Origin: SHZI01 sp040080965
GTDB lineage: Bacteria; Pseudomonadota; Gammaproteobacteria; Steroidobacterales; GCA-2729495
Length of the DNA stretch: 64,000 nt
Direction: 5' to 3'
Assembly: GCA_040080965.1 (NCBI GenBank)
Contig: JBEBHH010000013.1
Location: forward strand, 1-64,000
Shown: positions 7,855 to 17,454 of the stretch, in pieces
Position numbering within the stretch: position 1 is the stretch's first letter
Layout of the letters: each line of letters begins with the position of its first letter
Made by a program: the position numbers and the translations under genes
The notes under the pieces: model-generated
Seen by the model: the letters and a program-made list of their open reading frames with translations, nothing else
The model's database searches: none
What the model was told of the DNA's origin: nothing

Positions 7855-8845
7855 GACGCATGGCGGCGAGAACGCTGGCCGGACTGATCTGGTTGAGGCA
7901 GTTCAGGTGCCCCAGCGGGCATTCGCGCCTGAAGCAGGGACTGCAGTCGAGACCCAGGTAGAGGATGACCTTGCGCGCGGTCAGCGGCGGCGTGAAGTGC
8001 GGGGAACTGCTGCCGTAGACGGCGACCACCTCGGTGCCGGCCGCCGCGGCGACGTGCATCAGGCCGGAGTCGTTGGTGACGGCGGCGCGGGTGGCTGACA
8101 GCAGGTCCACGGTATCTTCCAGGCTGGTCTGGCCGCAGAGGTTGAAGACCCGCGCGCCGGCGCCTGACCGGATCTGCTCGCCCAGCTCGCGTTCGCCACC
8201 CGAGCCGAGCACCCAGATCTCGAAGCCACGCTCGAGAAGCTGGCGCGCCAGCGCCGCGAAACTGTTGATGGGCCACTGCTTGGCGGGGCCATAGGCGGCG
8301 CCCGGCATCATGGCAATCGCCGGCCGCTGCCCGAGGCCGAGGCGCGCCAGAAGCGCCGCGCGATTTGCCTCGTCCACGCGCAGCACCGGCGTGATCGCCG
8401 CGGGCACGGGAGAGCCGGCGGGTACGCCCAGCGCGAGGAAGCGCTTGATGGTCTGGTCCAGGATCCGCCGGTCGAGCTTGCGCACATCGTTCAGCAGTAA
8501 GCCCCGCAGCTCGGCGGCGAAGCCCGTGCGCACCGGGATTCGCGCGAACCAGGGCAGCAGCGCGGCCTTGAAGGACCGGGGCAGCACGATGGCCCGGTCG
8601 TAGCCCGCCGCGCGCAGCGACCGGCCGAGTGACCGCCGGGCCGACAGCGCAAGCTCGCCGTGGCCGGCAGCCAGGGGAATTCCGCGCCGCACCTCGGGCA
8701 TCCGGCCGGCGAGCGGCACGGACCAGGGCGGGCCCACCACATCGATGGCAATGCCCGGCTCCTGCCGCCGGAGCAGCTGGAACAGGGACTGGGCCATGAC
8801 CATGTCACCGACCCAGGCGGGTCCGATGATGAGAGTGGCCGTCAC
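7796..8845 (-). CDS. waaF: LPS heptosyltransferase II
   Basis: A 349-residue GT9-family protein that adds the second L-glycero-D-manno-heptose to the LPS inner core at the cytoplasmic membrane. Seen features are the N-terminal GPAWVGDMVMAQSLF motif, MMPGAAYGPAKQWP around the donor site, TNDSGLMHVAAAAGT, and the ECPLGHLNCLNQI segment typical of WaaF. The start is GTG at 8845, 12 bases after hldD, at the end of a long operon. The last 17-18 residues (GTRSVGAPSGAINTDRA) come from the REP inverted repeat and match the tail of the unrelated convergent glycosyltransferase. Without the tail the length is about 332, close to the family norm. Confidence 0.92.
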   Translation of the reverse strand: MTATLIIGPAWVGDMVMAQSLFQLLRRQEPGIAIDVVGPPWSVPLAGRMPEVRRGIPLAAGHGELALSARRSLGRSLRAAGYDRAIVLPRSFKAALLPWFARIPVRTGFAAELRGLLLNDVRKLDRRILDQTIKRFLALGVPAGSPVPAAITPVLRVDEANRAALLARLGLGQRPAIAMMPGAAYGPAKQWPINSFAALARQLLERGFEIWVLGSGGERELGEQIRSGAGARVFNLCGQTSLEDTVDLLSATRAAVTNDSGLMHVAAAAGTEVVAVYGSSSPHFTPPLTARKVILYLGLDCSPCFRRECPLGHLNCLNQISPASVLAAMRPEGTRSVGAPSGAINTDRA

Positions 8846-8857
8846 GTCGGTTGATCC

Positions 8858-9799
8858 TCAGGCGATGGCGTCGAGGTAACGCGGCACGCCCACTTCGACC
8901 GGGATGAAGTCCGCAGCGTAGCCCGCCGCCCGGAGGCCCGAAAGGTCGGCCTGGGTGTAGCTCTGGTAGCTGCCCTTGAGGTGTTCCGGGAAGGGAATGT
9001 ACTGGATGCGCCCGCGGCCGTGCCACTGGAGCACGGCACGGGCCACGTCGTTGAAGCTGCGGGCCTGGCCGGTGCCCAGGTTGAAGATCCCGGACTTGGC
9101 GCCCTGCCGCCAGGCCCAGAGGTTCACGGCCACGATGTCGTCCACGTGGATGAAATCCCGCACCTGCTCGCCGTCGCCGTACCCGTCGCTGCCGGCGAAC
9201 AGCCGGATCTCGTCGCCGGCCGCCAGCTGCGCGCGGAAGTGGTGGATGACGCTTGCCATGCCGCCCTTGTGGGCCTCGCCGGGGCCGTAGACGTTGAAGT
9301 AGCGAAGCCCGATGACCGGCGAGCGGAAGGTGCCGGACACCTGGCGCACGTGCCGGTCGAACATTAGCTTGGAGAAGGCGTAGACGTTGATCGGCCGCTC
9401 GCACTCCTCGCTCACCCGGAACTCCCGCCCGGCGCCGTACACCGAGGCGGACGACGCGTAGACCAGCGGCACGCGGCGCTCTGTGGCGTACTTCAGCACC
9501 TGCCTCGAATAGTCATAGTTCGCCCGCATCATCAGCAGGCCGTTCCACTCGGTGGTGTCCGTGCAGGCGCCCTGGTGGAAGATCGCCTCCAGCTTGGGCC
9601 CGAACTCGTGGCCAGCCGCGATCCGCGTGCCGAACTCGTGCATGTCCACGTAGTCGGCGATGCGGCAGTCCGAGAGGTTCAGGATCTTGCGGGCGTCCCG
9701 CAGGTCATCCACGACCAGGATGTCCGTATGGCCGGCGCCGTTCAGGGCCCGGACGAGGTTGCTGCCGATGAAGCCGGCGCCGCCGGTGACGATGATCAT
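8858..9799 (-). CDS. hldD: ADP-glyceromanno-heptose 6-epimerase
   Basis: A 313-residue SDR-type epimerase that converts ADP-D-glycero-D-manno-heptose to the L-glycero form, the donor used by WaaF encoded just downstream. The NADP-binding motif is TGGAGFIGSN at the N-terminus. Serines in YASSASVYG and the Tyr/Lys of VYAFSK form the catalytic centre. The segment GEAHKGGMASVIHHF is characteristic of HldD. It is placed 10 bases after the GT4 glycosyltransferase and 12 bases before waaF, so the three are co-transcribed. Confidence 0.95.
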   Translation of the reverse strand: MIIVTGGAGFIGSNLVRALNGAGHTDILVVDDLRDARKILNLSDCRIADYVDMHEFGTRIAAGHEFGPKLEAIFHQGACTDTTEWNGLLMMRANYDYSRQVLKYATERRVPLVYASSASVYGAGREFRVSEECERPINVYAFSKLMFDRHVRQVSGTFRSPVIGLRYFNVYGPGEAHKGGMASVIHHFRAQLAAGDEIRLFAGSDGYGDGEQVRDFIHVDDIVAVNLWAWRQGAKSGIFNLGTGQARSFNDVARAVLQWHGRGRIQYIPFPEHLKGSYQSYTQADLSGLRAAGYAADFIPVEVGVPRYLDAIA

Positions 9800-9809
9800 G
9801 GGGTACTAC

Positions 9810-10889
9810 TCACGGCAGGATGACGCCCGCATTCCTGCCCGCATTCTGGCGAGCGGCCACGTCCCGGTACAGGCGCGCGTAGCGGCCGGTCATGGTAGCG
9901 GCGGAGAATTCCCGGGCGCGCAGCCGGTTGGCCGTCGCCACCCGCGCCCGGAGCCGGCCGTCGTCCTGGAAGGCTGCCACCGCCGCCTCGAGCGCCGCCG
10001 GTTCGTCGGGCTTCACCAGCACGCCGTTTTCCCCGTCGCGGATGATCTCGGGAATGCCGCCGACGGCCGTCGCCACGACGGGCAGCCCGGCCTCGAGGGC
10101 GTCGATGAGCGTCGAACCCAGCCCTTCATGCCGGGAAGGGTAAACAAGCAGGTCGAAGGCGGCCAGCCAGTCGCCGACATTGTCGACCTGTCCCGCGAAG
10201 AACAGGTTGTCGAGGCCCGCGGCGGCCTGGCGGAACCGGGCTTCATCCGGCCCCGAGCCCACCAGCACGAAGCGCACGCCGGGACGCGCCGGCTGCCAGC
10301 GGCGCGCCAGCGCGATGATCTGCAGCTGCCCCTTGGTGGAATCGTCCAGCGCGCCCACGTGGCCAACCACGAAGTCGCCGCCAAAGCTGGACCGCAGCCG
10401 CTCCACGTTGCCCAGCTTCACCGGCAGTCCGCCGCTGGCGCTGGGGATGACCGTGACGGGCAGCCGCGCGTCCAGCCGGACCAGCGAACCCCGGATCGCC
10501 TCGGAGATGGCCACGATGGCCGCGGCCCTGCCGTACATGCGCCGGTTGAGGAGCGAGCCCCTCGGCACCTTCTGCACACGCCGCGTGATGACGTAAGGCG
10601 TGCCCCGGAGCAGGCGATTGAACCAGGCGGCCTGGACGCCGCGGCCCTCGTGGCTGTGCACCAGTCCCGCGCCCCGCAGGGCGGAGAACGCGCCGGCCAC
10701 GCCGGCGCCCGCCTCGACGACCTGGAGGCCCGGGACGTCCCGGCAGCGCGCCGCAAGGGGTTCGCCGCGCCGGCACACGAGGCGCTGGGTCCAGCCAAGG
10801 GCGGCCAGGCCGCGAATCAGGAGTTCCGTCTGCCGTTCGCCGCCGCGAAAGCCGCGGGCGAGGTTGAGGTGGGTCAGCGGGCCGCTCAC
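9810..10889 (-). CDS. GT4-family glycosyltransferase, probable LPS/envelope
   Basis: A 359-residue GT-B glycosyltransferase of family 4. The N-terminal LNLARGFRGGERQTELLIRG and the donor-binding EGLGSTLIDALEAGLPVVAT region are clear. The start is the GTG at 10889, whose GTGA overlaps the stop of the zinc-finger gene by 4 bases; the longer frame to 10931 would run inside that gene. Position directly before hldD and waaF suggests that it adds a sugar in LPS core assembly. Neither the sugar nor the acceptor can be told from sequence. Confidence 0.85.
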   Translation of the reverse strand: MSGPLTHLNLARGFRGGERQTELLIRGLAALGWTQRLVCRRGEPLAARCRDVPGLQVVEAGAGVAGAFSALRGAGLVHSHEGRGVQAAWFNRLLRGTPYVITRRVQKVPRGSLLNRRMYGRAAAIVAISEAIRGSLVRLDARLPVTVIPSASGGLPVKLGNVERLRSSFGGDFVVGHVGALDDSTKGQLQIIALARRWQPARPGVRFVLVGSGPDEARFRQAAAGLDNLFFAGQVDNVGDWLAAFDLLVYPSRHEGLGSTLIDALEAGLPVVATAVGGIPEIIRDGENGVLVKPDEPAALEAAVAAFQDDGRLRARVATANRLRAREFSAATMTGRYARLYRDVAARQNAGRNAGVILP

Positions 10890-11101
10890 CGCGCGCGGGT
10901 TAACGCGTAGGTCGCACCGCAGTAGCCGCACTTGGCGCGCCCGTCATCCTCGATCGCCAGGTACACCTTCGGATGCGAGTTCCAGAGGTACATGCCCGGC
11001 ATCGGGCAGGACAGCGGCAGGTCCGCGGGCGTCACGTCGTAGTGATTCTCGGCATTGGGCTGCACGAGCGCCTGGGCGTTGGGAGTGGCCATGAGCGTCA
11101 T
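10886..11101 (-). CDS. CHCC-type zinc-finger protein
   Basis: A 71-residue protein of the zf-CHCC family, related to the NDUFS6 subunit of mitochondrial complex I. Zinc ligands are visible as the Cys of LSCPMPG, the His of NSHPKVYL and the two Cys of KCGYCGATY. The ATG at 11101 overlaps the glnE stop (ATGA); a second ATG at 11092 is also possible. In many proteobacteria a gene of this family sits between central nitrogen or amino-acid genes and LPS genes, as here. Its bacterial role is not settled. Confidence 0.85.
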   Translation of the reverse strand: MTLMATPNAQALVQPNAENHYDVTPADLPLSCPMPGMYLWNSHPKVYLAIEDDGRAKCGYCGATYALTRAR

Positions 11102-13947
11102 TGAGCGGACCTGGGGGCGTCAGTATAGAACACCGCCTGCCAGTGCCGGACCACCGCGGCCACGAGTGCCGCGGCCCCGGCCCGCGGCACCAGGCCCGGC
11201 GCACCGGCCAGGTTCAGGTGGTGCATGCGCTGCCGGTAGGTGCGGTAGGCGTCGGCCAGCTCTTCCGCCTCGGCGGGCGCCAGGATGCCATGGGCCGCGA
11301 GCGCCTCCAGCTGCCGGATGTTGTCCGACCACCGGACCAGGTCCGGAAAGCGCCCGGCCTCCCGCAGCACGAGGTACTGCACGAGGAACTCGATGTCCGT
11401 GATGCCCCCCGGGTCCTGCTTCACGTCCAGCAGTTCCGGTGTGCCCTTCGACAGCTCGTCCCGCATCCGCTGGCGCATGTCCGCCACCTCCTGCGCCAGG
11501 TTCTCCCGGCGCACGTAGGTCGTGAGGGCCTTGATGCGGAGCTGCTCGAACGCGGCCTTCACGCCGCTGTCACCCGCCACCGCGCGGCTCCGCAGGAGAG
11601 CCTGGTGCTCCCAGGTCCAGGCGTCCTGGCGCTGGTAGAGGTCGAACGCCTTGAGGCTCGACACGAGCAGTCCCGACTGGCCGCTGGGGCGGAGGCGGAT
11701 ATCCACCTCGTAGAGCTTGCCGGAGGTGGTATGCATCGTGAGGATGCTGATGATCCGCCGTGTGAGCCGGGAAAAGAACACGGCGTTGTCCAGCGGCTGG
11801 GCGCCGTCGGTCTGCTGCTGCTCGCCGTCCGAGTCATTGAGGAAGACCAGGTCCAGGTCGGAGCCGTACCCCAGCTCGAGGCCGCCGAGCTTGCCGTAGG
11901 CGACGATGGCGAAGCGCGCTGGCCGGACGGCGCCGTCCGCCGTGCACCGCGGCTCGCCGTGCCGGGCGACGAGCTCCTGCCAGGCCAGGGCCAGCGCCGC
12001 TTCCAGCACGAGCTCGGCGACGTCGGTGAGGCGGTCGCTGACCTTCATCAGCGGCAGCACGCCGGTCAGGTCCACCACCGCGACGCGGAAGATGGCCGCC
12101 TGCTGGAAATTGCGGAGTGCATCGAGGCGGGCCTCGGCATCGTCGTCCGGCACACGGGACAGGCGCACCTCCAGGTCAGCCGCGAGCTCGCTCCGGGACG
12201 GCGCCTGCTCGAAGACCCGCGGGTCCAGGAGCTCGTCCAGCAGCAGCGGATGGGTCGCCACCAGCTGCGCCAGGAATTCGCTGGCGGCGCAGATGCCCAC
12301 CAGGCGCTGGAGCGCCGGCGGGTTCTCGTTGAGCAGGGCGAAGTAGGCCGAGCGACGGCCGATGGACTCCAGCACGAGGACCATGCCGTCCAGGGCCCGG
12401 GCCGCCTCGGCCTGCCGGCTCGCGGCGCCGAGCACCGCAGGCACGAGCGCGTCGAGGCGCTGGCGGCCCGGCTGGTCGAGGCGCTGCGTGAGCCCGCCTT
12501 CGCGCAGGCGCCGCACTCTCTCCAGCACCTCCGCCGGCGCCGGGAAGCCCGCGGCGGCGAGACGGCGGAGCTGGATATCCGGTTCGGCGTCCTCGAGCCA
12601 GACGCGGGCAAGTTCCGCCCCGGGCGCCTGTGCATCGCGGCCGGCCGCACCCCTGTCGTCCTCGTCGCCGGCGCCGTTGCTGCCGCGGAAGACGATGTCG
12701 CGAAAGTGCCGGGCCACCGTGTCCCGCTCGACCTTCAGCGCCGCGAGGAACGCGGGCCAGCCGGCGTCACCGACCTGCGGCGCCATCGCGCGGGCCAGCC
12801 GCTCCTGGTCGGCCGGGTCGGCCGGCAGGTCGTGGGTCTGCCGGTCGTAGAGGGCCTGGATCCGGTTCTCCGCCAGCCGGAGGAAGCGGTAAGCGGTGGT
12901 GAGCTCGGCCGCGTCCTGCGGCGGAAGGCACGCCGCCTGAACCAGCGCCGGCAGCGCCTTCAGGATCTCCCGCTGGCGCAGCGGCGCCACGGTCCCGCCC
13001 CGGACGAGCTGCAGGGCCTGGACGATGAACTCGATCTCGCGGATGCCGCCGGGGCCCAGCTTCAGGTTGCCGCCGAATTCCTTGCGGGCCACCTCCGCCT
13101 CGATCAGCGCCTTCATCTCCCGGAGCGAGCTGAACACGCCGTAGTCCAGGTAGCGGCGGTAGACGAAGGGACGGAGCACGTCCTGGTAGAGGTAGCCGGC
13201 GTCGGCCCACTCGTTGACCACCCGCGCCTTGATCCAGGCGTAGCGCTCCCAGTCCCGGCCGTTCTGCTGCAGGTAGTTCTCCAGGGCGGCCACGCTGACA
13301 GCGAGCGGACCCGCGCTGCCGAAGGGCCGCAGGCGAACGTCCACCCGGTAGACGAAGCCGTCCGCCGTGTTCCGGCTCAGGAGATCGATGACCCGCTGGG
13401 CCAGCAGGCGGAAGTACTCCTCATTGCTGATCGAACGCGCGCCGTCGGTCTCGCCCGGGCCGGAGAAGACGAACACGAGATCCACGTCCGACGAGAAGTT
13501 CAGCTCGTGGCCACCGAGCTTGCCCATGGCGATGACGCCCGGGCCGCAGGGACTGCCGTCCTCGGCGCGGGGCGTGCCGTGGCGGGCCTGCAGCAGGCCG
13601 TCGGCGTAGCCCAGCGCGGCGTTGATGGCCGCGTCGGCAAGGTCCGACAGGTCGCGGAGCGATTCGGTGACGTCCACGCCTTCGTTCAGGTCGCGCCAGA
13701 CGATACGAACCAGCTCCCGGTGGCGGAAGAGCCGCAGGCGCTGCAGGAATGCGTCGTCGGCGGACACCCCGTGGAGCGCGTCGTCCAGCCGTTTGCGGAG
13801 CTCGCCCCGGGCGCAGGTTTGCGCCAGGCGGCCGCCCGCCGCGAGCGCATCGAGCAATGCCGGGTAACGGGTGGCCACGTCGGCGGCATACGGACTCAGC
13901 GCCCGCAGGCGCTGGAGCCCGGGCTCGCGGTCCGGGAATGAATTCAT
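11098..13947 (-). CDS. glnE: Glutamine synthetase adenylyltransferase/deadenylase
   Basis: A 949-residue bifunctional enzyme that adenylylates and deadenylylates glutamine synthetase in response to PII. Two nucleotidyltransferase domains are present. The N-terminal one has GKLGGHELNFSSDVDLVFVF; the C-terminal one has YGKLGGLELGYGSDLDLVFL. Both keep the metal-binding DxD pattern and both are followed by a GlnD-type helical region. Full length for the family. The ATG at 13947 lies 38 bases after the LtaS-like gene, and its stop overlaps the zinc-finger start. The plus strand carries a 946-codon open frame across the same region, which I regard as a shadow of GC-rich codon use. Confidence 0.97.
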   Translation of the reverse strand: MNSFPDREPGLQRLRALSPYAADVATRYPALLDALAAGGRLAQTCARGELRKRLDDALHGVSADDAFLQRLRLFRHRELVRIVWRDLNEGVDVTESLRDLSDLADAAINAALGYADGLLQARHGTPRAEDGSPCGPGVIAMGKLGGHELNFSSDVDLVFVFSGPGETDGARSISNEEYFRLLAQRVIDLLSRNTADGFVYRVDVRLRPFGSAGPLAVSVAALENYLQQNGRDWERYAWIKARVVNEWADAGYLYQDVLRPFVYRRYLDYGVFSSLREMKALIEAEVARKEFGGNLKLGPGGIREIEFIVQALQLVRGGTVAPLRQREILKALPALVQAACLPPQDAAELTTAYRFLRLAENRIQALYDRQTHDLPADPADQERLARAMAPQVGDAGWPAFLAALKVERDTVARHFRDIVFRGSNGAGDEDDRGAAGRDAQAPGAELARVWLEDAEPDIQLRRLAAAGFPAPAEVLERVRRLREGGLTQRLDQPGRQRLDALVPAVLGAASRQAEAARALDGMVLVLESIGRRSAYFALLNENPPALQRLVGICAASEFLAQLVATHPLLLDELLDPRVFEQAPSRSELAADLEVRLSRVPDDDAEARLDALRNFQQAAIFRVAVVDLTGVLPLMKVSDRLTDVAELVLEAALALAWQELVARHGEPRCTADGAVRPARFAIVAYGKLGGLELGYGSDLDLVFLNDSDGEQQQTDGAQPLDNAVFFSRLTRRIISILTMHTTSGKLYEVDIRLRPSGQSGLLVSSLKAFDLYQRQDAWTWEHQALLRSRAVAGDSGVKAAFEQLRIKALTTYVRRENLAQEVADMRQRMRDELSKGTPELLDVKQDPGGITDIEFLVQYLVLREAGRFPDLVRWSDNIRQLEALAAHGILAPAEAEELADAYRTYRQRMHHLNLAGAPGLVPRAGAAALVAAVVRHWQAVFYTDAPRSAQ

Positions 13948-13985
13948 GCCCGCGATCTTAAGGGACGCGGCGGCTGGCTGCCGCC

Positions 13986-15986
13986 TCAGTGGTACCGGTT
14001 TTCCCGGTAGGCCTGGATCGGCACCTGGGACTGGGCGAGCGCGTCGCGGGCGAACTCGGGATCGGTCGGCACCGGCAGCAGCTCGGTGCCGGCAATCCGG
14101 AACTGGCGGACCGGCTGGTGAGGAATGAGGACGTTCAAGCGGTCCCCGACGCGGTATGCCGCGTTCTCGTTGAACTGCATCACCGCGTGGCCGGGGCCCC
14201 GGAGGTCGCTGCGGCTCTGGTCGATGCCGGTGGCCGGCAGGGTCACGGTGAGGCCCATCAGCGACAGCGTGGTCGGCAGCAGGTCGATCTGACTCGCCAG
14301 CCGCGTCACGATCCGGGGCTCGACGGGTCCTCCCGCGATGAAGGCGGGAATGTGAAAGCTGAAGATCGGCACGAGCTGGGTCCCGATCGACTTGCTCTCG
14401 TGGTCAGCCACGACGGTGAACAGGGTACTGGCCCAGTAGGGCGACGCGGCGGCCCTGTCCAGGTAGCTGCCAACGGCATGATCCGCGTAGCGCGCGGCGT
14501 TCCGGTGGGTCAGCTTTGGCTGCTCGAACAGCTGGATCCGGCCCTCCGGGAAATCGTAGGGCGGGTGGTTGGAGGTGCTGAAGACCAGGGTGAAGAACGG
14601 CTGGCCATCCCGGTAGTGGCTACCAACCTCCTCGTGCACGCGGGCGTAGAGGTCCTCGTCGGAGACGCCCCAGGTCGTGGTGAAGCCCGCGGTGGGCTGC
14701 AGGTCGGCCTGGTCGATGACCCGGTCGAAGCCGTTATTGAGGAAGAAGCGCCGCATGTTGTCGAAGCTGGCGTCGCCCCCGTAGATGAACTCCGTGCGGT
14801 AGCCCTGCTCCTTCAGCGCGCGGGCCAGGGTGAAGAAGTTCTGCTGGGCGCCCTCCAGCTTGATGACGCTGCTCGTGCGGGTTGGCTGGAAACCGGTGAC
14901 GACCGCCTCGATGCCGCGAGCCGAGCGGGTGCCGCTGGCGTAGAGATGGTCGAACCAGAAACTCCGGTCCCGCCACTTCTCCAGCTCCTGCGCCACCGGC
15001 GCCCCTCCCAGGCTCGCAAAGTACTGGGCGCCCAGGCTCTCCTGCAGGAGGATCACCAGGTTGGGCTTGCGGGCGGTGCGAGCCGTGGGCACGAGCACAT
15101 GACTGGTCGAGCTGCCGGGCGCCGTGAAGTCACTCTCAGGCAGTTGCATGGCCGCGCGCACCCGTGCGAGAGCCTCGACCTCGGACAGGTGGCCGTAGCC
15201 ACGCAGGCCGTCCTGCTCGTGCCACATCTGCCGGATGGCGTAGACCACCGAGTAGGTGGAGTTCAGCGCTAGATCGTTGACCGTGGCATCCGCCGTCACG
15301 GCGGCGTTGCTGGCACTGAGCGGGCGGTGGCCCAGGCTGCCGCGGGCCCCATAGCCCAGCCCTACGAGCAGTGGCAGCAGGACCAGCGCCCGCAGCCAGG
15401 GCGTGGGGGATTCCTGGCCGGTACCGGCGGGCCGGAGGACGCGCCGGGCGAAGTAGCCGGCCAGGGCCGCCAGGCCGATGCCGGTGAGCAGGCTCGCGCG
15501 GTTGGCCGTCCAGATGGTGTTGAACACCACACCGGGCGTGCCGAGGTACTCCACGTACTGGCGATTGGGACGGACGCCGAACTCCGCCATGAAGGCCGGC
15601 GTGGCCGCCTCGTTGAACGTCATGGCGAGGATCCAGCCGCTGAGCCAGGCCGTCTGCACCCGTTCCCAGACGGAACTCCGCAGGACACGCCCGGGCGCCA
15701 GGATCTGCGCCAGCAGCGGGAGGAAGGACAGTGCCGCCACCACGACGATGTCGAAGCGCAGGCCGAGCAGCAGCAGCCGGGACAGCGCGCCGTCGCCCGG
15801 TACCCGCGCACGGTACGCGCCAAGGAGGCCCAGCCGGCTCAAGGTCAGGATGACCAGCGCCAGTCCGGCGAAGATGACGAGGGGCTGGATGGCGCTGCGC
15901 AGTCCCGCGAGACGGGGCCATGCGGCGTCGGCGATACCGGGAGTCGCCGCGGCCGCGGCGTGGGAGGAGACATCCAAGGGCGACAA
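13986..15986 (-). CDS. LTA synthase/sulfatase-family membrane transferase
   Basis: A 666-residue protein with about five N-terminal membrane helices and a C-terminal alkaline-phosphatase-fold domain, as in LtaS, OpgB and phosphoethanolamine transferases. Seen are the metal strand LVILLQESLGAQYF, the putative nucleophile region SGTRSARGIEAVVTG, FIYGGDASFDNMRRFF and the late VADHESKSIG segment. In Gram-negatives such enzymes usually move phosphoglycerol from phosphatidylglycerol to a periplasmic glucan or glycan; the acceptor here is unknown. The likely start is TTG at 15986, or TTG at 15977, since no ATG precedes the first helix. First gene of the glnE/LPS operon. Confidence 0.8.
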   Translation of the reverse strand: MSPLDVSSHAAAAATPGIADAAWPRLAGLRSAIQPLVIFAGLALVILTLSRLGLLGAYRARVPGDGALSRLLLLGLRFDIVVVAALSFLPLLAQILAPGRVLRSSVWERVQTAWLSGWILAMTFNEAATPAFMAEFGVRPNRQYVEYLGTPGVVFNTIWTANRASLLTGIGLAALAGYFARRVLRPAGTGQESPTPWLRALVLLPLLVGLGYGARGSLGHRPLSASNAAVTADATVNDLALNSTYSVVYAIRQMWHEQDGLRGYGHLSEVEALARVRAAMQLPESDFTAPGSSTSHVLVPTARTARKPNLVILLQESLGAQYFASLGGAPVAQELEKWRDRSFWFDHLYASGTRSARGIEAVVTGFQPTRTSSVIKLEGAQQNFFTLARALKEQGYRTEFIYGGDASFDNMRRFFLNNGFDRVIDQADLQPTAGFTTTWGVSDEDLYARVHEEVGSHYRDGQPFFTLVFSTSNHPPYDFPEGRIQLFEQPKLTHRNAARYADHAVGSYLDRAAASPYWASTLFTVVADHESKSIGTQLVPIFSFHIPAFIAGGPVEPRIVTRLASQIDLLPTTLSLMGLTVTLPATGIDQSRSDLRGPGHAVMQFNENAAYRVGDRLNVLIPHQPVRQFRIAGTELLPVPTDPEFARDALAQSQVPIQAYRENRYH

Positions 15987-16056
15987 CCCGCGGGGCAGCC
16001 AGAATGCTGGCCCCGGTCAGACGTCAGCCGCCGGCAAAATCAATCGCCGCCGGGCG

Positions 16057-16665
16057 TTACGCCTTCAGTCCCTCCGCCGCCCGCGCCGCCTGAACGGCAG
16101 GCCGCTGCTGGATCCGCTCCCGGTAGGCGGCCAGCACCGGCCAGGCGGACAGGTCGATGCCTGCAACCCGGCTCCAGGTCAGGACGGTGTAGAGGTAGGC
16201 GTCGGCCACGGTGAAGTGGTCACCCACCAGGTACTGGCGGCTGGCCAGGTGCTGGGCCACGAAGCCGAGCCGGAGGCCCAGCTTGTCCCGCGTCGCGGTC
16301 TTCGCGTCTTCGGAGCCACCCGGCCGCAGCAGCGGGCCGAAGCCCTTGTGCAGCTCCGAGGAAATGAAGCTGAGCCACTCCAGCAGCCGGTAGCGGGGCA
16401 TCGTGGCAGGGGGCGGCGCAAGCTGCGCGCCGGGCTTCTGGTCGGCGATGTACTGCAGGATCGCCTGGCCTTCGTTCAGGATCTCGCCGTTGTCGAGCTC
16501 CAGCGAGGGCACGTAGCCGTTGGGATTGACCGTCCTGAAGTCCCGTCCGTCGCTGGTCTGGCGGGTGCGCATGTCCACCTTGTCGGCCGTGAAGGGCAGC
16601 TCCGCCTCGAGCAGGGCGATGTGGGAGGCGAGCGAGCAGGCGCCCGGACTGAAATACAGCTTCAT
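16057..16665 (-). CDS. gstA: Glutathione S-transferase
   Basis: A 202-residue cytosolic beta-class GST. The N-terminal thioredoxin-like domain has KLYFSPGACSLASHIALLE, including the Cys10 conserved in beta-class enzymes, then NPNGYVPSLELDNGEILNE for glutathione binding. The C-terminal helical domain includes DHFTVADAYLYTVLTW. Length is typical. The ATG at 16665 has GGAG upstream. It stands alone between an operon head and a divergent hydrolase gene. Role: conjugation of glutathione to electrophiles. Confidence 0.92.
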   Translation of the reverse strand: MKLYFSPGACSLASHIALLEAELPFTADKVDMRTRQTSDGRDFRTVNPNGYVPSLELDNGEILNEGQAILQYIADQKPGAQLAPPPATMPRYRLLEWLSFISSELHKGFGPLLRPGGSEDAKTATRDKLGLRLGFVAQHLASRQYLVGDHFTVADAYLYTVLTWSRVAGIDLSAWPVLAAYRERIQQRPAVQAARAAEGLKA

Positions 16666-16737
16666 GGATTTGCGCTCCGGCGATGAATGCCGGGAGAATC
16701 GCAGCTTTCCGGTCCGGGCTCAAACGCAGCACTACGT

Positions 16738-17454
16738 ATGGCGACCTTCGTTCTGGTGCACGGCGCGTGGCACGGGGCCTGGTGCTGGCGACACGTCGCC
16801 ACCCTGCTCCGCGCCCGCGGTCACGCCGTCGTGGCGCCCGACCTGCCCGGACACGGCGACGATCCCGGGGCCCCCGCGGTGCAGACGCTCGAGGGGTACG
16901 CGAAGCGCGTCGAGACCGCCGTTCTGGAGTGCGGCGGGGATGTGGTCCTGGTGGGACACAGCCTCGGGGGCCTGGTGATCAGCGCGGTCGCCGAGGCCCT
17001 GCCAGAGCGCGTGCGACGGCTCGTCTTCGTCACGGCGTTCCTGCCCCGGGACGGCGACTCCCTGGTGCGGATCTGCAGCACGGACCCGGGTAACCCGCTC
17101 AATGCGGCATCCCTCCGGACGCCGGACGGGAAATGCGTCACCGTGGATCCTCAGCGCCTGCGGGAACTGTTCTACTCAGACTGCCCCGACGGGGATTTTG
17201 CCGTCGCCAGCGCGCGCGTCGGGCCGGAGCCCATCGCCGTCATGTTCCAGACCGTGCAAGTCACGCCGGAGCGCTTCGGTCGCCTGCCCCGCGCCTACAT
17301 CCACTGCTCAGGGGACGCAGCGCTACCGCTGTTCGTGCAGGAGCAGATGGTGGCGGCCTCACCCTGCGAAACCGTGCTGACGCTGCCGACGGGCCACTCG
17401 CCGTTCTTCGCGGCGCCGGAGCAGCTGGCAGCAATGCTCGACTCGCTGGCGTAG
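16738..17454 (+). CDS. Alpha/beta-hydrolase, esterase-like
   Basis: A 238-residue hydrolase related to plant-type esterases and pyrethroid hydrolases. The start ATG at 16738 gives the family-typical beginning MATFVLVHGAWHGAWCW; a longer frame to 16687 adds residues unlike the family. The nucleophile lies in VGHSLGGLVI and the catalytic histidine in PTGHSPFF near the C-terminus. No signal peptide is seen, so it is cytosolic. The stop codon is the TAG of a REP-like element. Substrate unknown. Confidence 0.85.
   Translation: MATFVLVHGAWHGAWCWRHVATLLRARGHAVVAPDLPGHGDDPGAPAVQTLEGYAKRVETAVLECGGDVVLVGHSLGGLVISAVAEALPERVRRLVFVTAFLPRDGDSLVRICSTDPGNPLNAASLRTPDGKCVTVDPQRLRELFYSDCPDGDFAVASARVGPEPIAVMFQTVQVTPERFGRLPRAYIHCSGDAALPLFVQEQMVAASPCETVLTLPTGHSPFFAAPEQLAAMLDSLA

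Noticed and set aside
11101..13941. 946-codon open frame on the plus strand opposite glnE
   Set aside because: It lies exactly antisense to a clear GlnE, is rich in Arg, Gln, His and Val as expected from reversed GC-rich codons, and has no recognisable domain.
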